The notes beneath the pieces were generated by a model. The model was not told where the DNA came from. It saw only the letters and a list, made by a program, of their open reading frames with translations, and did no database searches. A program made the translations under genes and the position numbers. From Salinicola socius (lineage in GTDB: Bacteria > Pseudomonadota > Gammaproteobacteria > Pseudomonadales > Halomonadaceae), in assembly GCF_001937195.1 (NCBI RefSeq), contig NZ_MSDO01000028.1, positions 1-44,091 on the forward strand: a stretch of 44,091 nt of DNA, read 5' to 3'. This document shows, one piece after another, positions 25,907-35,069 of this stretch (the first letter of the stretch is position 1; each line of letters begins with the position of its first letter).

Positions 25907-26863
25907 ATGTTCAAGACAGGAAAGCGCCTGCTGATCGCAGCCCTCGCCGTGAGTGCGCCGTTACTCGCCGGAAGTGCCATGGCGCAGGACAAGGGGCTGA
26001 TCTCGATCATCGTCAACGATACCTCCAACCCTTACTGGTTCACGGAAGGCAAGATCGCCCGTGAAACCGCCGAGGAGTTGGGGTACGAGGCCAATGTCAG
26101 TGCCCACAAGGGCGATACCAATACGGAAAGTCGACAAATCGATACCGCGATCACCAACCAGGCCAAGGCGATCATTCTCGACCCTGCCAACGCCGACGGA
26201 TCGGTCGGCGCGGTGCGCAAGGCCGTCGATGCCGGCATTCCGGTATTCCTGGTCAACGCCGAGATCAATGAGCAGGGCCTGGCCAAGGCGCAATTGGTGT
26301 CCAACAATGCGCAGGGGGCGGCAATGGGCGCCCAGCAGTGGGTTCAGTCGGTCGGCGACTCGGCCAATTACGTCGAGTTGAAAGGCGCTCCGTCGGACAA
26401 CAACGCGGCGACCCGCTCCAACGGCTACGAAACCGTGCTGAGTCAGTATCCGGATCTCAAGAAGGTCGGCGAGGACGTTGCCAACTGGGATCGCACCCAA
26501 GGGTTCAACAAGATGCAGAGCCTGCTGCAGGCCAACCCGGATATCCAGGGCGTGATCAGCGGCAACGACGAGATGGCATTGGGCGCGATTGCGGCCCTCA
26601 AGGAAGCCGGCAAGCTGAAGGATATCGTCGTCGGTGGTTTCGACGGTTCGCCCGATGCGGTCGATGCGATCAAGGCCGGTGAATTGGCGTATACCGTGCT
26701 GCAGCCGGTAGCGATCTTTTCCGAAGACGCCGTACGCATGGCAGACAAGTTCATCACTTCAGGTGAAACCGGGCTCGGCGGCGAGAAGAAACTCTACGAT
26801 TGCATCCTCATCACGCCGGACAATGTCGATCAGTACACCTCTGCGTTCGTCATGGAGCAGTGA
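25907..26863 (+). CDS. periplasmic sugar/polyol-binding protein of the ABC importer (RbsB type)
   Basis: A 318-residue periplasmic binding protein with a Sec signal peptide (MFKTGKRLLIAALAVSAPLL, cleavage likely after AMA at about residue 25). The mature type I fold shows ISIIVNDTSNPYWFTEGKIARETAEELGYEANV, AIILDPANADGSVGAVRKAVDAGIPVFLVNAEI, VELKGAPSDNNAATRSNGYETVL, and VISGNDEMALGAIAALKEAG. A repeated GACTTTRGTC-type site is absent here; it is most likely co-transcribed with the permease (75 bp gap). Ribosome site AAGGGTGA. Ligand unknown, inferred to be a tetritol from the surrounding enzymes. A terminator follows. Confidence 0.93.
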   Translation: MFKTGKRLLIAALAVSAPLLAGSAMAQDKGLISIIVNDTSNPYWFTEGKIARETAEELGYEANVSAHKGDTNTESRQIDTAITNQAKAIILDPANADGSVGAVRKAVDAGIPVFLVNAEINEQGLAKAQLVSNNAQGAAMGAQQWVQSVGDSANYVELKGAPSDNNAATRSNGYETVLSQYPDLKKVGEDVANWDRTQGFNKMQSLLQANPDIQGVISGNDEMALGAIAALKEAGKLKDIVVGGFDGSPDAVDAIKAGELAYTVLQPVAIFSEDAVRMADKFITSGETGLGGEKKLYDCILITPDNVDQYTSAFVMEQ

Positions 26864-26891
26864 TCCTCCGAAACCGGGTTGAGGACGACCG

Positions 26892-26922
26892 ACCGCCGCG
26901 GGCTAAGGCTCGCGGCGGTTTC
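26892..26922. terminator. hairpin terminator after the ABC operon
   Basis: ACCGCCGCGGGC-TAAG-GCTCGCGGCGGTTTCGTT: an 11-12 bp GC-rich stem with one mismatch and a short T-tract. It lies between the binding-protein gene and the convergent DeoR-type gene. Confidence 0.75.
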
Positions 26923-26957
26923 GTTGGGGGGCAGTCGATGACGTTTCGCCGATCAGA

Positions 26958-27761
26958 TTAGATAGCGATCAACCGATACCGAATTTCGGCATCATCCAGT
27001 ACCTGGCGATGCTCGTCCGTCAGGCCCGCATCGATCAGGACCAGGTCGAATTCGCCCAGGTCGGCCAGCCGATGCAATGCGCCGTGGCCGAACTTGGCGC
27101 TGTGGACGAGCAGTATCCGGCGCTCTGCCGCCGCCATCTGTGCGCGCTTGATCTGGGTCACTGCGGGGTCCTGCACGTAAGCCGTGGTGCCGAGGATGGC
27201 CGATGCGGAAAGCACCGCGACGTTGGCCCGCAGGTTGGCGAGCGTTTGCTCGCACAGCAGGCCGAACGTTGCGTTGAAGCGCGGCTGGTAATCCCCGCCC
27301 AGGGTGATCAGCTTGATGCCGCTGGCGGCCTTGAGCCGTTCGATGCTCTCCAGACTATTGGTGATGACGGTCAACGGCTCACGGCTGGGCAGCAGTGAAG
27401 CCAATTCGGCAGCCGTCGTGGAGTCGTCCAGCATCACCGCTTCGCCGGACGCGATCTCCTCCAGCGCCGCACGGGCCAGCGCCTGCTTTTCCCGCGTGGC
27501 GATATGCGAACGCAGCGCGAAGTTGCTTTCGAACACGCTGGAGGAGCGAGTGGTGACCCCGCCATGCTGCTTGTTGACCATGCCCTGGTCGGAGAGGGCG
27601 TCGAGATCGCGATGTACCGTCATCCGGCTGACGCCGAAGCGCTCGGCCAGCTCGTCGACCTGGGCCGAGCCGGCCTGAATGATGTAGTCCAGCATCGCCT
27701 GGCGGCGTGCTGTTGCGCCCCTTGTCGCGGTGCGAGGCGGTACGGCTTCGAGCGAGCTCAT
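26958..27761 (-). CDS. DeoR-family transcriptional repressor
   Basis: A 267-residue DeoR/GlpR-type regulator. The N-terminal helix-turn-helix is RRQAMLDYIIQAGSAQVDELAERFGVSRMTVHRDLDALSDQGMVNKQHGG, and the C-terminal DeoRC sensor domain holds ALEEIASGEAVMLDDSTTAAELASLL, LTVITNSLESI and LGGDYQPRFNATFG. Its start overlaps the stop of the second polyol dehydrogenase by 4 bases, so the two are co-transcribed. The pair is divergent from the FGGY kinase operon and is probably auto-regulatory. It is the second regulator in the locus besides the EryD-like protein. Effector is likely a phosphorylated tetrulose by family analogy. Confidence 0.92.
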   Translation of the reverse strand: MSSLEAVPPRTATRGATARRQAMLDYIIQAGSAQVDELAERFGVSRMTVHRDLDALSDQGMVNKQHGGVTTRSSSVFESNFALRSHIATREKQALARAALEEIASGEAVMLDDSTTAAELASLLPSREPLTVITNSLESIERLKAASGIKLITLGGDYQPRFNATFGLLCEQTLANLRANVAVLSASAILGTTAYVQDPAVTQIKRAQMAAAERRILLVHSAKFGHGALHRLADLGEFDLVLIDAGLTDEHRQVLDDAEIRYRLIAI

Positions 27762-28864
27762 GACGCGCCCGTCGTCAGCACGACCTTGATCGAGTCGCGC
27801 TGGGCGGCGATCTCGAAGCCTCGCTCGAAATCGGCCAGCGGAACGTGATGGGTGACGATGCCGCGGGTCGTCACCAACCCGCGAGCGAGCAGGTCGATCG
27901 CCACCGGATACGTGTGCGGTGATAGGTGCGAGCCGCGAATATCCAGCTCCTTGCGATCACCGATCGTCGACCAGTCGACGGTAGTGGGTTCCTTGAACAC
28001 GCTGAACTCGACGAAACGGCCCAGCTTGCGTAGCGATTCCAGGCCCTGGACTACGCCGCTCGATGAACCGGTGGCGTCGATATAGACCTCGCAGCCGTAA
28101 CCGCCGGTGAGAGCACGTATCTCCTTGGCGATATCGTCGCGATGCGGAGTGAAGCCGTGATCGGCGCCGTAGTCGCGAGCCAGATCCAGGCGGTCGTCAT
28201 GAGTGTCGACCAGAATCAGCTGTCTGGGCGTCTTGAGCCTGGCGAGCTGAACCATGGCCAGGCCGATCGGGCCGCCGCCGGCGATCACCACGGTATCGTC
28301 GAACTGGATCTCGGCGCGATTGACCGCATGGATACCGCAGGCCAGCGGCTCGAGGAAGGCGGCGTCCTCGACGCTCAGGCGAGGATCGACCCTATGCAGC
28401 ACCGCGTTGGCCGGCACGCGCAGGTATTCCGCCATGCCGCCATCGGCGACGCCACCCTGAAAGCCGAAGATGTTGTGCACCTCGCACATCCAGTAGTGGC
28501 CGCGCTGACAATAGAAGCACTGTCGGCAGGGCAGAATCTGCTCCGGCACCACCCGATCGCCCAGCGAGACGCCAAAACGCTCGGCAGCCTCTTCGCCCAG
28601 CGCGACCACCTCGCCGGCGAATTCGTGGCCGACGATCATTGGCGGCTTCACGAAAGGCGCGAAGCGGTCGCCGTCGCCCCAGTACATCGCGGCTCCGTCG
28701 CGGCATTTGAGATCGCTCGAACAGATGCCGCAGGCCTGGATCCTGAGGATCAGCTCGCCCTGGCCGGGCCTGGGCGTCGGCGCGCGTTCGAGGCGATAGT
28801 CGCCGGGCCCGCGACAGACCACGGCCTGCATGCTGTCGGGAAGAGACACTCGAGAATCGGGCAT
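27758..28864 (-). CDS. zinc-dependent polyol dehydrogenase, copy 2
   Basis: A 368-residue medium-chain dehydrogenase and clear paralogue of the one at 21271. Shared features are GCGICSSDLKCRDG against GCGICAGDIKSYDG, GHEFAGEVV, the structural zinc cluster CRQCFYCQRGHYWMC, the LRKLGRFVEFSVFK segment and DRKELDIRGSHL. The NAD site is VVIAGGGPIGLAMVQLARLK. Divergence is large enough to expect a different substrate or stereoisomer (for example erythritol against L-threitol). It is transcribed with the DeoR gene and away from the kinase operon. The spacer 28865-29145 is AT-rich and contains one GACTTTRGTC dyad. Confidence 0.85.
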   Translation of the reverse strand: MPDSRVSLPDSMQAVVCRGPGDYRLERAPTPRPGQGELILRIQACGICSSDLKCRDGAAMYWGDGDRFAPFVKPPMIVGHEFAGEVVALGEEAAERFGVSLGDRVVPEQILPCRQCFYCQRGHYWMCEVHNIFGFQGGVADGGMAEYLRVPANAVLHRVDPRLSVEDAAFLEPLACGIHAVNRAEIQFDDTVVIAGGGPIGLAMVQLARLKTPRQLILVDTHDDRLDLARDYGADHGFTPHRDDIAKEIRALTGGYGCEVYIDATGSSSGVVQGLESLRKLGRFVEFSVFKEPTTVDWSTIGDRKELDIRGSHLSPHTYPVAIDLLARGLVTTRGIVTHHVPLADFERGFEIAAQRDSIKVVLTTGAS

Positions 28865-28945
28865 GAGCTACCTCGGCGGTGACATGTTGGGATAACTGAA
28901 GCGAGTGCCAATTAAATAACATCAAAAAGTGATGATTTGCCGTAT

Positions 28946-28955
28946 GACTTTGGTC
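28946..28955. promoter_or_regulatory. GACTTTRGTC dyad between dehydrogenase 2 and the kinase operon
   Basis: Exact GACTTTGGTC, 82 bp from the dehydrogenase start (leftward) and 191 bp from the kinase start (rightward). The 281-bp spacer is AT-rich and also contains CTAAC and GTTAG half-sites (about 29046 and 29072) that might be bound by the DeoR-type protein; that is only a guess. Confidence 0.5.
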
Positions 28956-29145
28956 TTGAAGAGGATTTACCTTTTAGCGATAAACTTTAATTGATTGAAA
29001 TTAAAATAATATCTGTTGTCAGCGGTGATGTTTAACACCAACGTCTAACGTCGCTCGATCACAAAAGAGTGTTAGAAATGGCGGCATGAAGCGTTCATTC
29101 CGTACCTTTTCGGCGGTGCGGGGATGCGATTGACGGGAGACAGCC

Positions 29146-30708
29146 ATGTCACGCGGTTATCTGCTGGGGCTCGACGGAGGCTCCAGTTCCACCAAAGCGG
29201 TGATTTTCGATACCGACGGCAATGTCGTGGGCATCGGGCGGGAGGCGTCCCGGCTCGAGCATCCTCAGGCACACTGGGTCGAACGTGACATGAATGCCAC
29301 CTGGGCAAGTGCCGCTCAGGCGATACGCGCTGCGCTGGCCGCTGCCAACGTGGATGGCAGCGAGATTGTGGCGATCGGCGTCACGGCGCACGGCGATGGG
29401 CTCTATCCGCTCGATCGGAAAGGCGAGCCGCTCGGCCAAGCCATCACCTCGCTCGATAGCCGCGCGGCGGGCATCGTCGAACGCTGGTGTCGAGAAGGCG
29501 TGCGTGACGAGGCGCTGGCGCGGATCGGACAGATGCCTTTTGCCTTCTCGCCGGTGACCTTGCTGGCATGGATGCAGGAACATCAACCCGAACGGTTGTC
29601 CGCGCTCGGCCACGTGCTGACCTGCAAGGACTGGCTGCGATTCAAGCTGACCGGCGAGGTTGCCACCGACTTCACCGAGGCCAGCACCGGCTATACCGAT
29701 GTGAACACGCAGCGTTATAGCCGGGAGGCGCTGTCGATGCTGGGTATCGATAGTGTCTTCGACACGCTGCCGGCTGTCCGCATGCCCGACGAGATTGCCG
29801 GCCATGTCAGCATGGCGGCTGCGCGCGCCACCGGCCTCAAAGCCGGTACGCCGGTGGCGGCGGGGCTTCACGATGTCACGGCCAGCGCGGTGGGGTTGGG
29901 AAATGTCGAGTCGGATACCCTGACCATCGCAGCCGGCACCTTCAGCATCAACGAGGTCTTCTCCGACGCGCCGAAGCCCGACTCGCGCTGGGCCACGCGC
30001 AACGGACTGCGCCCTGGCCAATGGCTCAACATGGCGATTTCACCGGCTTCCTCGAGCAATCTCGAATGGTTTCATCGCCAATGGGGGCGGGCCGGCGACG
30101 GCGATACCGGTGCCTTTTTCGCCGAGATGGAAGCATCGCTGGACGCCGCGTTCCAAAGCCCGTCTCGACTGGTCTATCACCCGTTCCTTTACGGCTCACC
30201 CTATGACGAACCCGCCAGCGCCGGGCTGTTCGGGCTGCAGGGCTGGCATGATCGCGGCCATGTACTCCGCGCGATTCTGGAAGGCGTGGTGTTCAATCAT
30301 CGCGTCCATGTCGATGCGCTGGCGTCGACTTTCCCCATCGACCGCGTGCGCATCACCGGCGGCGGCAGTCACTCGCCGCGGCTGGCGCAGCTCTTCTCCG
30401 ATTCGCTCGGCCGGCCGCTGGAGACGTCCCGTATCCAGGAAGCGGCCGCCTGGGGTGCCGCCATCTGCGCGGGGGTGGCGGCCGAGGTGTTTCCCGCCAT
30501 TGCGTCAGCTACACCGCTTTGCGAGATCGACCATCGCTATACACCCGAGGCCCGGCGCCAGGCCGAGTGCCAGCGGGGCTTCGAACGTTACCAGCGGTTG
30601 GTGGAGTGCCTGCGTCCGCTGTGGGCGACGCTCGATGCCGACGCGCCGCCGTTGGCATCGCCGGCAGTCGAACCTCAACCCAGTCCAACGGCGGGAGCCG
30701 CACGATGA
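29146..30708 (+). CDS. FGGY-family carbohydrate kinase (EryA-like)
   Basis: A 520-residue sugar/polyol kinase. The N-terminal FGGY domain begins GYLLGLDGGSSSTKAVIFDTDG and has GVTAHGDGLYPLDRKGEPL with LDSRAAG in the substrate region. The C-terminal domain carries the ATP site TLTIAAGTFSINEVF and VRITGGGSHSPRLAQLFSDSLGRPLE. It is the first gene of an operon with a GlpD-like dehydrogenase and an aldolase-like protein, all overlapping by ATGA. In erythritol catabolism of Brucella the corresponding pair is EryA (erythritol to L-erythritol 4-phosphate) and EryB. The residue pattern does not settle the substrate; a pentitol or another polyol is possible. The last 30 residues are a Pro/Ala-rich tail. 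Confidence 0.85.
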   Translation: MSRGYLLGLDGGSSSTKAVIFDTDGNVVGIGREASRLEHPQAHWVERDMNATWASAAQAIRAALAAANVDGSEIVAIGVTAHGDGLYPLDRKGEPLGQAITSLDSRAAGIVERWCREGVRDEALARIGQMPFAFSPVTLLAWMQEHQPERLSALGHVLTCKDWLRFKLTGEVATDFTEASTGYTDVNTQRYSREALSMLGIDSVFDTLPAVRMPDEIAGHVSMAAARATGLKAGTPVAAGLHDVTASAVGLGNVESDTLTIAAGTFSINEVFSDAPKPDSRWATRNGLRPGQWLNMAISPASSSNLEWFHRQWGRAGDGDTGAFFAEMEASLDAAFQSPSRLVYHPFLYGSPYDEPASAGLFGLQGWHDRGHVLRAILEGVVFNHRVHVDALASTFPIDRVRITGGGSHSPRLAQLFSDSLGRPLETSRIQEAAAWGAAICAGVAAEVFPAIASATPLCEIDHRYTPEARRQAECQRGFERYQRLVECLRPLWATLDADAPPLASPAVEPQPSPTAGAAR

Positions 30709-32510
30709 CCGAATCTCTGAATCCACCACCGCTGACGCGTCAGCAGACGCTGGAACGACTGCGGGCCGATCCGGCGGTCTCGGTGCTGATCATCGGCGCC
30801 GGCATCAACGGTGCCGGCCTGTTTCGCGATCTGGCGTTGCAGGGTGTCGATACGCTGATCGTCGACAAGCAGGACTTCTGTGCCGGGGCCAGCGCGGCGC
30901 CTTCGCGACTGATTCACGGCGGCCTCAAGTATCTGGAGACCGGGGAGTTCCGCCTGGTGGCGCAGTCGACCCGCGAGCGTAATCTGCTGCTGCGCAACGC
31001 GCCGCACGTGGTGCATCCGCTGCGCACCGCGATGCCGACGCACAGCTGGTGGGGGGGCATCTGGCCGTCGATCCAGCGGTTCTTTCGTCGCCCGGCGAAG
31101 ATCGACGACCGCGGCATCCTGATCAGTGAAGTCGGGCTGACGCTCTATGACTTCTTCGGTCGCCACTTTCGCAGCATGCCGCGTCATTCGCTGATGCTGG
31201 GGCGCCGGGTGCGGGAATCGCTGCCGGACATTCGCCGCGACGTTCGTGCGCTTCACACCTACTACGATGCCGCGATCAGCCAGGCCGAACGCCTCGGCTA
31301 CGAGCTGATCGACGATGGCTGCCGGACCCATCGCGGGGCGATGGCACTCAACCATGTGACCCTGACCGGTGGCGAAGGCGGAGCGGTGAGTTTCAACGAT
31401 GAAGACGGCAACGCTTTCACGGTCCGCCCCCAGCTCATCGTCAACGCCGGCGGCGCCTGGATCGATGAGATCAACCGTCGGTTGGGGCGCGGAACGCAGC
31501 ACATCGGTGGTACCAAGGGCGGCCATCTGATCGTCGATGTGCCGATCCTTCGGGATCAGCTCGACGGGCGGATGATCTATTTCGGCACCCCGGATGGTCG
31601 CATCTGCCTGATCTATCCGTTCATGAATCACGTACTGGTCGGCGCCACCGACATTCGTTGCCCCGATCCGGACCAGGCCGTCTGCGAGGATGCCGAACGC
31701 GACTACATGCTCGAGGCGGTGCGCTATCTGTTCCCCGACGTGCCGATCGGACCGGATCAGGTGCGTTATCGCTATAGCGGGGTGCGTCCGCTCCCGCGCA
31801 GCGACGCCGCCGATCCGGGCCAGATCAGCCGAGATCACGCCATCGTCGAGGATCGCATCCAGGATTGGCCGGTGCTGTCGCTGGTCGGCGGCAAATGGAC
31901 CACATTTCGCGGGTTTGCCGAGGAGGTCGCCGACGACGTGCTTGCCAGGCTCGGCTGCCGACGCGAGATCGATACCCGCGAGCTGGCGATCGGAGGCGGG
32001 AAGGATTACCCCCGCGATGCGATATCGCGGGAGGCCTGGCTTGCGCGGGTAACCGCGCTCTGCGACGGCGACCGGCATCGGGCGATCACCCTGTTGAGCC
32101 GCTATGGCACTCGAGGCGAAGCGGTAGGGCGGCACTGCGCGAGGATGAGCGCTGATGGTGTCTGTCGTCAGCGCCCGCTGAATTCGATGACGGATTATCG
32201 TGTCGGGGAGATCGATTTCGTCTGCCGCTTCGAGCGCGTCGAGCATCTGGCAGACGTGCTGTTCCGTCGTCTGCCGATTGCGCTCTCCGGGCAACTGGAC
32301 GGCGTCGTGGTCGAGGAGGTCGCATCGCATTGCCGAAGGGCCCTGGAATGGTCCGAATCACGCTGCCGGGACGAAATCGAGGCGGTGCGAGAGGTGGCCC
32401 TGCGGGCGCATGGCGTTTCGCTCGCGCCAATTTGCGGGGAGCCGCCGGAGGCTGTCGCGGCTGCCACTGAAGACCCGGGAACGTCCTCTGCCCAGGAGAT
32501 CACACCATGA
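30705..32510 (+). CDS. FAD-dependent polyol-phosphate dehydrogenase (GlpD/EryB-like)
   Basis: A 601-residue flavoprotein of the GlpD family. The FAD-binding start VLIIGAGINGAGLFRDLALQGVDTLIVDKQDF is followed by SAAPSRLIHGGLKYLETGEFRLV. The middle has GTKGGHLIVDVPIL, YPFMNHVLVGATDI and RYRYSGVRPLPRS, and the end of the catalytic part is LVGGKWTTFRGFAEEVADDVL. A C-terminal DAO_C domain (about 420-560) and a 40-residue acidic tail follow, so it is longer than GlpD or EryB (about 500). It would oxidise the carbon next to the phosphate and pass electrons to the quinone pool at the inner membrane. Start overlaps the kinase stop by ATGA; the frame upstream (30519) is not used. EryB is the best analogue; a glycerol-3-phosphate dehydrogenase is the alternative. 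Confidence 0.85.
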   Translation: MTESLNPPPLTRQQTLERLRADPAVSVLIIGAGINGAGLFRDLALQGVDTLIVDKQDFCAGASAAPSRLIHGGLKYLETGEFRLVAQSTRERNLLLRNAPHVVHPLRTAMPTHSWWGGIWPSIQRFFRRPAKIDDRGILISEVGLTLYDFFGRHFRSMPRHSLMLGRRVRESLPDIRRDVRALHTYYDAAISQAERLGYELIDDGCRTHRGAMALNHVTLTGGEGGAVSFNDEDGNAFTVRPQLIVNAGGAWIDEINRRLGRGTQHIGGTKGGHLIVDVPILRDQLDGRMIYFGTPDGRICLIYPFMNHVLVGATDIRCPDPDQAVCEDAERDYMLEAVRYLFPDVPIGPDQVRYRYSGVRPLPRSDAADPGQISRDHAIVEDRIQDWPVLSLVGGKWTTFRGFAEEVADDVLARLGCRREIDTRELAIGGGKDYPRDAISREAWLARVTALCDGDRHRAITLLSRYGTRGEAVGRHCARMSADGVCRQRPLNSMTDYRVGEIDFVCRFERVEHLADVLFRRLPIALSGQLDGVVVEEVASHCRRALEWSESRCRDEIEAVREVALRAHGVSLAPICGEPPEAVAAATEDPGTSSAQEITP

Positions 32511-33328
32511 CGACCGTCTTTTCTGCCAGCGGCTTGCGCACCGGACGGCTGTTTCGCCGCGAGACCGGATCGAGCTGCATGGTGGCGTTCGATCGTACGC
32601 TGCTGGCGGGACCTGTGGAGCATGCCATCGATGCGCGTCGGACCTGCGAGGCGATCGTCGCGGCCGGTCCGGAAGCGGTGCTGTTGTCGCCCGGCATGCT
32701 CAAGTCTTGCGCTGACCTGTTCGCCGACAGCCGCGCGCCCAAAGTGGTGCTTCGGATCGACTATCCGATGGTGGGCGACTTCACGCTGGCGGGAGAGGAG
32801 TATCACCGCATGATCGCAACGCCCGCCCAGGCGCAGGCGATGGGGGCGGACGCGGTAGTGATGTGTCTGATTTCCGGTTACGACGACCCCGGGCGCGAAG
32901 CCGACAACCTTCGGGCGGTAGCGGAGACCGCCCGCCAGTGCGAGGCGATCGGACTGCCACTGATCGTCGAGGCGGTGGTGTGGGGGCACCGTGAGCAAGG
33001 GCGCGAAGACGGTCGTCTCGATGGCGAGCGCATCGCGCGGGTGGCGAGGATCGGCGCCGAGCTGGGAGCCGATCTGATCAAGGCGCAGTTCACCGGCGAC
33101 CCTCGGGACATGCAGGGCCTCGTACAGAGCTGTCCGGTTCCGGTACTCGTCCTGGGTGGGTCGGCGATGAACGACGACGAGGCGCTGGCGTGTTTCACCC
33201 GGGATGCACTGGATAACGGCGCACGGGGCGTGATTTTCGGCCGCAATGCCTGGCAGCGGGAGAATGCCACGGCGGGTATCGAGCGGCTGGTCGATATCGT
33301 GCACGGTACCGGTAGCCCTCGCCGCTAG
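32507..33328 (+). CDS. DhnA-class (DeoC/FbaB/LsrF-like) aldolase or isomerase of unknown substrate
   Basis: A 273-residue TIM-barrel protein. The C-terminal half matches the DhnA family: LPLIVEAVVWG, then GAELGADLIKAQFTGDPRDM with the likely Schiff-base lysine (Lys192), CPVPVLVLGGSAMNDDEAL, and NGARGVIFGRNAWQRENATAGI. The N-terminal active-site motif, usually DHG, is here AFDRTLLAGP, so the histidine is replaced by arginine. It overlaps the GlpD-like gene by ATGA and must act on its product, probably a ketose 1-phosphate. A class I aldolase would give DHAP plus a short aldehyde (formaldehyde from a tetrulose phosphate, glycolaldehyde from a pentulose phosphate); an isomerase or racemase role replacing EryC is also possible. 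The stop codon lies within a 13-bp tandem array. Confidence 0.8.
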   Translation: MTTVFSASGLRTGRLFRRETGSSCMVAFDRTLLAGPVEHAIDARRTCEAIVAAGPEAVLLSPGMLKSCADLFADSRAPKVVLRIDYPMVGDFTLAGEEYHRMIATPAQAQAMGADAVVMCLISGYDDPGREADNLRAVAETARQCEAIGLPLIVEAVVWGHREQGREDGRLDGERIARVARIGAELGADLIKAQFTGDPRDMQGLVQSCPVPVLVLGGSAMNDDEALACFTRDALDNGARGVIFGRNAWQRENATAGIERLVDIVHGTGSPRR

Positions 33329-33425
33329 CCCTCGCCGCTAGCCCTCGCCGCTAGCCCTCGCCGCTAGCCCTCGCCGCTAGCCCTCGCCGCTAGCCCTCGC
33401 CGCTAGCCCTCGCCGCTAGCCCTCG
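33313..33425 (+). repeat. 8.7 copies of a 13-bp tandem repeat at the end of the aldolase-like gene
   Basis: Eight identical TAGCCCTCGCCGC units in a row (33313-33416) and a partial ninth. The first unit encodes the last residues of the aldolase-like protein (GSPRR), and the TAG of the second unit is its stop codon. The remaining units are non-coding. Perfect identity implies recent expansion by slippage. No other function is evident; no stem-loop terminator was seen in it. Confidence 0.97.
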
Positions 33426-33630
33426 ATAGCACCGGTCAATCATCCGCGCGGGTGGCAAAACATAGGCAGCTAGCCATTCTGTGTGTAGACTTTTGTACCC
33501 TGTCCCGGCGTGTCCGGGAGAGCGATGTCGTGCGTCGTTTCATCCGTCTTCCCGACCGACGGCGCTGCGTTTTGTCAGGCGGGTCGCACGTGCGGGCCGC
33601 AACCAGTGAACGAAGGGATCTCCGTACGCC

Positions 33631-34851
<1,221 letters not shown>

Positions 34852-34918
34852 TCGCGAGTCCCTGGAGAGCCCTGCATGTCGGCGCCGGCCTGCAGGGTCT
34901 GATCGGCACACGACGACG

Positions 34919-34952
34919 AAGCGGACCCGGATTTCCGGGCCCGCTTTTTTTG
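34919..34952 (+). terminator. rho-independent terminator after metK
   Basis: AAGCGGACCCGG-ATTT-CCGGGCCCGCTTTTTTT: a stem of about 12 bp with one wobble pair and seven T residues. Confidence 0.92.
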
Positions 34953-35069
34953 TCACCGATCGGCTGAATGAACCCTTATCAAGCCCGCCCCGCTGCGATC
35001 CTCTATCGTAAAGGCTCCGGGCCGGACGCTCACCGACAATTCGCCGCGGCAGGCACAGGGAAGAATTCC

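Noticed and set aside
24628-29055. ACGTTAG strings near the permease gene, the binding-protein gene and the kinase promoter as a DeoR operator
   Set aside because: Only seven bases, similar CGTTAG strings occur after other stop codons (for example 9864 and 13233), and no consistent dyad surrounds them.
33313-33425. CRISPR array
   Set aside because: Units are only 13 bp, directly adjacent without spacers, and no cas genes are present.
33426-33630. SAM riboswitch in the metK leader
   Set aside because: I could not find the conserved core of any SAM riboswitch class. A GACTTTTGTA string at 33487 also resembles the recurring dyad, but two differences make it too weak to count.
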